DNA from: Neopusillimonas aromaticivorans
GTDB taxonomy: Bacteria; Pseudomonadota; Gammaproteobacteria; Burkholderiales; Burkholderiaceae_B
NCBI RefSeq assembly: GCF_030344915.1
Contig: NZ_CP128233.1
Span: 2,418,001 to 2,482,000, forward strand
Reading direction: 5' to 3'
DNA: 64,000 bases
Shown here: positions 58,947 to 64,000 of the stretch, piece after piece
Position numbering within the stretch: position 1 is the stretch's first letter
Layout of the letters: every line of letters starts with the position of its first letter
The notes under the pieces: generated by a model
The model's input: the letters and a program-made list of their open reading frames with translations, nothing else
Told to the model about the DNA's origin: nothing
Databases searched by the model: none
Made by a program: the position numbers and the translations under genes

Positions 58947-59830
58947 CTACTCCATTTCGCTGCGGTTTTGTTGCCATCGTCGGGCGCCCCAATGTGGGTA
59001 AGTCGACATTGGCCAATGCCCTGATCGGCAGCAAGATTTCCATTGTGTCGCGCAAGGCGCAAACCACACGTCATCGTATCAATGGCGTGCTTACGCGCGA
59101 CCATGAGCAGTTTGTGTTTGTCGATACGCCCGGGTTCCAGACGCGTCATGGCGGGGCCATGAACCGCATGATGAACCGTGTCGTCACGCAGGCGTTGGCC
59201 GACGTTGATGTGGTGCTGCATGTGGTTGAGGCGGGGAAATGGTCGGAAGGCGACGCCCGTCTGGTGCCATTGCTGCCCAAGGGTGGCAAGACCATTCTGG
59301 TGGTCAACAAGGTTGATACACTGAAAGACAAGAACGCCATGTTCGCCTATGTCAGCCGCCTGATGGAACAGTTCCCCTACGACGCCGTGGTTCCGGTCAG
59401 TGCTGCCAAAGCGGTCCAGCTTGATAATTTGCTGGCTGAAATTGCATCGCGCCTGCCTGAAGGCGAGCCGATGTTCGAGCCGGATGCCCTGACTGACCGC
59501 TCGGTCAAGTTCATTGCGTCGGAACTGATTCGCGAAAAAATCTTCCGTCTGGTGGGCGATGAGCTGCCTTATGGTTGTACTGTCGTCATCGAGCAATGGG
59601 AAGAAACCGACACATCGGTGCGGGTTGCGGCTTGCGTGGTTATCGAGCGTGAAACCCACCGCCCCATTTTGCTGGGGGCTGGCGGCATGCACATGAAGCG
59701 TATCGCTACCGAGGCGCGTCAGGACATCGAGAAACTGGTCGACAAGTCGGTGTTTCTCGAGGTGTATATCAAGGTTCGCAAGGGCTGGTCCGACAAAGAG
59801 GCAGCGCTGCGCGAACTCGGGTATGAGTAA
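58943..59830 (+). CDS. era: GTPase Era
   Basis: Essential GTPase that matures 16S rRNA and binds the anti-Shine-Dalgarno end. G1 GRPNVGKS, G3 DTPG, G4 NKVD and a C-terminal KH domain (RPILLGAGGMHMKRIATEAR). 295 aa, uninterrupted. Overlaps rnc by 4 bases and recO by 8. Confidence 0.96.
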   Translation: MTTPFRCGFVAIVGRPNVGKSTLANALIGSKISIVSRKAQTTRHRINGVLTRDHEQFVFVDTPGFQTRHGGAMNRMMNRVVTQALADVDVVLHVVEAGKWSEGDARLVPLLPKGGKTILVVNKVDTLKDKNAMFAYVSRLMEQFPYDAVVPVSAAKAVQLDNLLAEIASRLPEGEPMFEPDALTDRSVKFIASELIREKIFRLVGDELPYGCTVVIEQWEETDTSVRVAACVVIERETHRPILLGAGGMHMKRIATEARQDIEKLVDKSVFLEVYIKVRKGWSDKEAALRELGYE

Positions 59831-60408
59831 ACGGGCGTCTCGCGTCTCTGAGGCGGGCGGCTATTTGCTGCATGCCTCGTCGTGGCGCGAAACGTCCTTG
59901 TTGATCCAGGTTTTTACGCGCGATTACGGGCAAGTGGCCTTGGTGGCCAAGGGGCGAAGCGGCCCTATTCGGTGTTGCGTCCGGTTCTGGGGGCTTTCAG
60001 CCGTTGCTGCTGTCCTGGACGGGCGCCAATGAAATCAAAACCCTGACACGCGCCGAATCCGCTGGCATACGTCCGTTGTCGGGCAAGGCCTTTATGTCAG
60101 CGTGGTACCTGAATGAGCTGATTCTGCGCTTGTTGCCGCGTGAAGACCCGTACCCGCAGTTGTTTGATGCTTATGATGCGGCGCTGATCCAGCTTGCGGC
60201 AGGTGGTGGTGCTGCGGCGGCGTTGCGGCGCTTTGAGTGGATTTTGCTGCAGGAAACCGGGTATGGGGTCGAGGATGACCCGCCAGACTTTGATGATCCG
60301 GTCACCGAGCCTGCCCTGCGACGGCAGCTGCGCGAACGGCTCGACGAACTGTTGGCCGGGCGGCCTTTGCGCACGCGTCAGGTCTTGATGGCGTTGCAGC
60401 GGTTGTGA
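59823..60408 (+). CDS. recO: DNA repair protein RecO, apparently shortened (two apparent frame breaks)
   Basis: Single-strand annealing and RecFOR loading factor. The N-terminal OB fold (GYLLHASSWRETSLLIQVFTRD, GQVALVAKGAKRP, FQPLLLSW) is clear. The frame breaks at the four-G run 59951-59954 and TTT 59995-59997. After correction the protein is only 195 aa, about 40-50 shorter than typical RecO: the helical middle of the C-terminal domain is missing between ETGYGVEDDP and the final RPLRTRQVLMALQRL. Either a lineage-specific trim or an unseen larger deletion. Overlaps era by 8 bases. Confidence 0.85.
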
Positions 60409-60457
60409 AAAGCAATATTAATCGTATCAATCGGGGTCAGACCACGAATATTCCTTT

Positions 60458-61045
60458 TTGCCGGCATCAAAGCCTGTTCCTGCCGTTGTGGTTCTGGATA
60501 CCTGTGTATTGATTTCGAATGTCTTGCGTCGTGTGCTGCTGCGTCTGGTCGATCGTGGTCTGTTCCGGCCCGCCTGGAGTCCGGTGATTGGCGATGAGTG
60601 GCGACGTAATGCGGCGCGAATCTGGGCGGTTGATTCGGCGGATATCGCGGCGCAATGGGATCAGTTGCAAGAGGATTATCCGGATGCAGATCAGGGGGAT
60701 GTGGGGCTGTATAAAGAGGGGTTGCGGCGTAGTGATCCCAAGGATTGGCATGTGGTTGCGGCAGGCCGTGCGGTGCGTGAGCGCTTGCCTGGGGCCGAGG
60801 TGGCGGTGGTGACGCGTAATTTGAAGGATTTCAACCGTTCTGAGTTGCGCGGGTTTGGTTTGGGTGTGCTGGACCCGGATGAGTTGCTGGTGCGCTGCTG
60901 GTTGAAAGATCCGGTGATGGTGGGCTGGTCTTTGCGTGAAATCGAGGGTGATTTTGCGGCGGTTGGGCGCGAGGCGGGGCCGTTGGCAGAGGTGTTGAGG
61001 CGGGAGCGGTTGTTTCGGTTGAATCGCTTGTTGGCGGCCGGGTAG
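60458..61045 (+). CDS. PIN-domain protein, putative nuclease
   Basis: 195 aa. PIN-fold acidic residues in order: VVLDTCVLISN near the start, Glu in VIGDEWRRN, Asp in RRSDPKDWHVVAAG, and NLKDFN. Such proteins are often toxins of VapBC pairs, but there is no antitoxin-like small ORF upstream: only a 49-base gap after recO. The C-terminal 60 residues are a family-specific extension. Start TTG 60458 is uncertain. It may be a stand-alone RNase. Confidence 0.75.
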   Translation: MPASKPVPAVVVLDTCVLISNVLRRVLLRLVDRGLFRPAWSPVIGDEWRRNAARIWAVDSADIAAQWDQLQEDYPDADQGDVGLYKEGLRRSDPKDWHVVAAGRAVRERLPGAEVAVVTRNLKDFNRSELRGFGLGVLDPDELLVRCWLKDPVMVGWSLREIEGDFAAVGREAGPLAEVLRRERLFRLNRLLAAG

Positions 61046-61102
61046 GCGCCGTTTGGGGCAGGGCCGGCAGTTAGTGCACGGCCGCTGCGGATAAATTAAC
61101 AG

Positions 61103-61807
61103 TTATTCGCGGTCGCCGCCGACGATGCCGAGCAGCATCAGCAGGTTGGCGAAAATGTTGTACAGATCAAGGTAGACGGCCAGGGTGGCTGAAATATAGT
61201 TGGTTTCACCACCGTTAACGATACGCTGCAGGTCAACCAGCAACAGTACCGAGAACAGGCCGATGGCCATGACTGAAATGGTCAGCACCAGCGCGGGAAT
61301 TTGCAGGAAGATGTTGGCTACCGAAGCCACCAGCAAGATCACGACACCGATGAACAAGAATTTTTGCAGGTGTGAAAAATCGCGTTTGGTGGTGCTGGCG
61401 ACGGTGGCCATGGCGCCAAAGACGGCTGCGGTGCCGCCAAAGGCCAGCATGATCAGCTGTGCGCCGTTACCCATGCCCAGCACAAAGCCGATAAGGCGCG
61501 ACAGCATGATGCCCATGAAGAAGGTGAAGGCCAGCAGCAGGGCGACACCCAGGCTGCTGTTTTTGTTGCGCTCAACCAGGAACATCAGGCCAAAAGCGCC
61601 GACCAGGAAAATGATTGTGCTCATGCCGGGGCTGGCAGCCATGAAAGAGTTGATGCCCGACGTTAAGCCGACAAAAGCGCCCAGTACGGTGGGGATGAGT
61701 GATACGGCCAGCAGCCAGTAGGTGTTGCGCAGAACGCGATTACGCACAACCTCGGCGGAGGCGCCATACTGCGGGTTGGCGTATGAGGGTTGACGAACGT
61801 CGCTCAT
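61103..61807 (-). CDS. Bax inhibitor-1/YccA family membrane protein
   Basis: 234 aa, seven predicted membrane helices. E. coli YccA restrains the FtsH protease. MSDVRQPSYANPQYGASAEVVRNRVLRNTY-type soluble start, then hydrophobic segments; NYISATLAVYLDLYNIFANLLMLLGI near the C-terminus is typical of the UPF0005 family. Start chosen at ATG 61807 because upstream codons are not family-like. Uninterrupted. Converges with the PIN gene. Confidence 0.9.
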   Translation of the reverse strand: MSDVRQPSYANPQYGASAEVVRNRVLRNTYWLLAVSLIPTVLGAFVGLTSGINSFMAASPGMSTIIFLVGAFGLMFLVERNKNSSLGVALLLAFTFFMGIMLSRLIGFVLGMGNGAQLIMLAFGGTAAVFGAMATVASTTKRDFSHLQKFLFIGVVILLVASVANIFLQIPALVLTISVMAIGLFSVLLLVDLQRIVNGGETNYISATLAVYLDLYNIFANLLMLLGIVGGDRE

Positions 61808-61879
61808 TATGAATCCTTTGGGAAGTGAAACTGAAACACTGCCTAGATTACTGACATTCAGCTGAATAATCAAGGTGTG

Positions 61880-62326
61880 TCATGCCCGCGCCGACACATC
61901 ATGCGCGTGCAGGTCGTGGCCGGCCTCTTTGTACGTTTTCCAGCGTTGGCGGGCGTTTTGTACTTCAGCAGGTTTGTTGTCGACGATTTCCAGAATGCGC
62001 TGGAATTGTGTGGCGGTTTCCGGCGCGTTGTCATCCAGGTTCAGCAGCCATACCGGGCTTTCGGCATGGCGGGGGTGCTGTTCGGGTGTGGGCAGGGTGC
62101 TGGTCAGCAGCACCGGGGTGACCGGCGCCAGCTCATCGTCGACAGCGACATGGGGAATGAAGGTAGTAGGCTCGAATGACCACAGCAGGCGGTCAAACTG
62201 TTTCAGCCGCCCGCTGTTTTGTGAATACACCAGTAAAGGCCGGCCGGCCGCGTGGTGCTTGCGCACCACGTCGCAGGCCATGCGCAGCCGGTCGGGTGCG
62301 CCAAAGGCGAAGTCAATTCGGGCCAT
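61880..62326 (-). CDS. holC: DNA polymerase III subunit chi
   Basis: 148 aa. HolC links the clamp loader to single-strand binding protein. RIDFAFGAPDRLRMACDVVRKHHAAGRPLLVY start, LLWSFEPTTFIPH and the C-terminal helix with RQRWKTYKEAGHDLHAHDV. Sits 15 bases after pepA, a pairing common across proteobacteria (pepA-holC). Uninterrupted. Confidence 0.9.
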   Translation of the reverse strand: MARIDFAFGAPDRLRMACDVVRKHHAAGRPLLVYSQNSGRLKQFDRLLWSFEPTTFIPHVAVDDELAPVTPVLLTSTLPTPEQHPRHAESPVWLLNLDDNAPETATQFQRILEIVDNKPAEVQNARQRWKTYKEAGHDLHAHDVSARA

Positions 62327-62341
62327 GCGCGCCGCCCCGCG

Positions 62342-63890
62342 TTAGCCCTGGTTCATCAGAAACTGGACCAGCAGCTGCACCGGGCGGCCGGAGGCCCCTT
62401 TGTCTTTGCCGCTGCGCCAGGCGGTGCCGGCGATGTCCAGGTGGGCCCAACGATAGGCTTTGGCGAAGCGCGACAGGAAGCAGGCGGCCGTGACCGAGCC
62501 CGCAGGCATGCCGCCGATATTGGCCATGTCGGCAAAGTTCGACTTCAGTTGTTCCTGGTAGTCGTCGTCAAGTGGCATGCGCCAGGCGGTATCGCCGGTT
62601 TGCTTGCCCGCCGTCAGCAATTGCTCGGCCAATGCGTCGTCGGTACTGAACAAGCCCGTGTTGATGTGGCCCAGGGCCACCACGCACGCACCGGTCAGTG
62701 TGGCTATGTCGACAACTGCGGCCGGCTTGAAGCGTTCGGCGTAGGTCAGGGCGTCACACAAGATCAGACGGCCTTCGGCGTCAGTGTTCAGAATTTCAAT
62801 GGTTTGACCCGACATGCTGGTGACCACATCACCCGGCTTGTTGGCGCGGCCGCTGGGCAGGTTTTCGCAGGCGGGTACCAGACCGACCACGGGTTGGTCC
62901 AGGCCCAGTTCGGCAACGGCCTGCATCGTGCCAATCACGCTGGCGGCCCCGCACATGTCGTATTTCATTTCGTCCATGCCGGCACCCGGCTTGATGGAAA
63001 TGCCGCCCGAGTCAAAGGTAATGCCCTTTCCAACCAGTACCAGGGGAGCTTTTGCCTTGACCTTGACGGCTTTGCCGCCTTTTTCGGCAGCCGCCTTGTC
63101 GGTACCGCCTTTAGCCGCTGTACCCGGCGGGGTGTATTTGATCACGATAAAGACCGGGGTTGATCCGAACCTTTGGCAACCGACAGGAACGACCCCATAC
63201 CCAGAGTTTCCAGCTCTTTCTGGCCCAGGACGTCGGTTTTAAGCGTTTTGTGGGCTTTGGCCAGCTTTTTCGCGGTTTCGCCCAGATAGCTCGGGGTACA
63301 TACATTACCGGGCAGGTCGCCCAGCTGGCGTGCCAGCAACATGCCGTTGCCAATGGCTTGGCCCGCCTGCAGCCCGCGCTTTGCTTCGGCCGAATCGGCG
63401 CGAGGCACCCAGATGCCCATGTGCTTCAGCTGGGGGCGGGCTTTTTGTTCGCCTTCCCGAGGGTGGCGTCGTAATGATAGGTGGACTGCGTGGCTGCCGT
63501 GGCCAGCGCCTGGGCGCGTTGCTGCAGCGTACTGCCTTTGCATTCTGTGCTGGCCAGTGCGGAAACGGCCTCGGTGACTTTGGCTTTTACGCAATAGCTG
63601 GCAAAAGCGTGTTCGGCGGCGGCATGCGCTTTGGCGTTATAGCTGTCTTGTTTGCCCAACCCGATTAAAATAACGCGCTGCGCACTGACGCCGGCCAGGT
63701 TGCGCAACACGATATGGCTGCCTTTTGCGCCGGTAAACTCGTCTTTGCACGCGCCAGTAATCGCGCCCTTGGCTGCGTCATCAAGCGATCGGGCGGCATC
63801 GGTAAGTACGCTGTCCTCGAAAACGCCTACGGCCAGTGCCGGTGTTTTCAGGGTGTGCAACGTGCTGGTGGTGTGTGTGCTGAATTCCAT
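62342..63890 (-). CDS. pepA: Leucyl aminopeptidase PepA (two apparent frame breaks)
   Basis: Two-metal M17 aminopeptidase. GKGITFDSGGISIKPG holds the metal-binding Lys and Asp, NTDAEGRLIL the NTDAEGR signature. The N-terminal non-catalytic domain reads well for about 150 residues, then the frame breaks at the five-G run 63432-63436 and again at the four-G run 63156-63159. Corrected length 516 aa. It diverges from lptF across 54 bases. Confidence 0.94.
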
Positions 63891-63944
63891 GGTGGTCCTG
63901 GTTAATGTCAGTAGAATGCTGCTGATTATCTCGCATTTTTTCTT

Positions 63945-64000
63945 ATGTCTCTATTCAAGCGGTCGGTAGTCTCCGAAATCCTCGGCCATGCGGGCGTCAT
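63945..64000 (+). CDS. lptF: LPS export permease LptF, first codons only
   Basis: ATG at 63945 opens a frame reading MSLFKRSVVSEILGHAGV to the window end. This resembles the start of betaproteobacterial LptF, which is commonly divergent from pepA. Only 18 residues are visible, so the call rests on that N-terminus and on context. Confidence 0.7.
   Translation, partial: MSLFKRSVVSEILGHAGV

Noticed and set aside
1..64000. Programmed ribosomal frameshifting as an explanation for the many split genes
   Set aside because: The breaks lack slippery heptamers followed by a stimulatory structure, occur up to four times per gene and hit essential genes of every class. Known programmed sites are rare and gene-specific.
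1..64000. Real pseudogene decay, as in a reduced symbiont genome
   Set aside because: Decay yields both insertions and deletions, stops and larger losses. Here all lesions are single missing bases, with codon use and motifs otherwise perfect.
1..64000. Mobile element, prophage, restriction or abortive-infection systems
   Set aside because: All genes are conserved core functions with matching composition; no transposase, integrase, terminal inverted repeats or target duplications were seen.

Overview
The window is a 64 kb piece of a betaproteobacterial chromosome. Gene order and protein character point to Burkholderiales, most likely family Alcaligenaceae (the Bordetella relatives): a RisA/RisS-type two-component pair, a serB-mfd-ispD-ispF block, an intracellular PHB depolymerase, a LivM-LivG fusion, and the run yceD-rpmF-plsX-fabHDG-acpP-fabF-rpoE-rseA-rseB-degP-lepA-lepB-rnc-era-recO. 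It is almost entirely core housekeeping DNA. I see no rRNA, tRNA, insertion sequence, prophage, integron or CRISPR array.

Layout. 1-11.6 kb: end of a DUF2818-type membrane gene, serB, mfd, ispD-ispF, risS/risA, tsaB-rimI, a family 4 uracil-DNA glycosylase, lplT. 11.7-20.7 kb: smc-zipA-ligA, then the opposite-strand operon msrB-yciB-bolA-ppiC. 20.8-25.3 kb: branched-chain amino-acid ABC transporter genes livH, livMG (fused), livF, and a convergent LivF paralogue with degenerate ATPase motifs. 25.4-29.1 kb (minus strand): a tight operon fdxA-fpr-phaZ-rnfB-nth joining ferredoxin chemistry, PHB mobilisation and an Fe-S DNA glycosylase. 29.2-36.2 kb: pncB, ridA, relA, trpB-trpA, accD. 36.3-44.8 kb: rne, rluC, gph, msrP-msrQ, an RsmI-like methylase and maf. 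44.9-51.7 kb: the fatty-acid/phospholipid cluster. 51.7-61 kb: the sigma-E regulon operon running into lepA-lepB-rnc-era-recO and a PIN-domain gene. 61-64 kb: a BI-1/YccA membrane protein, holC, pepA and the start of lptF.

The dominant signal in the raw sequence is technical. I find about 51 single-base frame breaks, spread over 30 genes (counting tsaB-rimI as one), most of them essential. All 51 are in the same direction (one base missing). Most lie in short homopolymer runs, usually G or C; a few could be the loss of one base of a doublet or single base. Restoring one base at each site gives a protein of the family's normal length and often restores the usual ATGA stop/start overlap with the next gene. 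I therefore annotate these genes over their full span as functional genes with probable sequencing undercalls, not as pseudogenes.

Beyond that, the most interesting biology is: the degenerate LivF paralogue (Walker A Lys to Arg); the ferredoxin/PHB-depolymerase/RnfB/Nth operon with a soluble solitary RnfB; two related GACA-NA-TGTC dyads between risA and tsaB; a probable TsaB-RimI fusion; a tiny ORF with a strong ribosome-binding site ahead of livH; and several hairpins inside the fab and sigma-E gene clusters. I did not find a clearly novel defence or mobile system.
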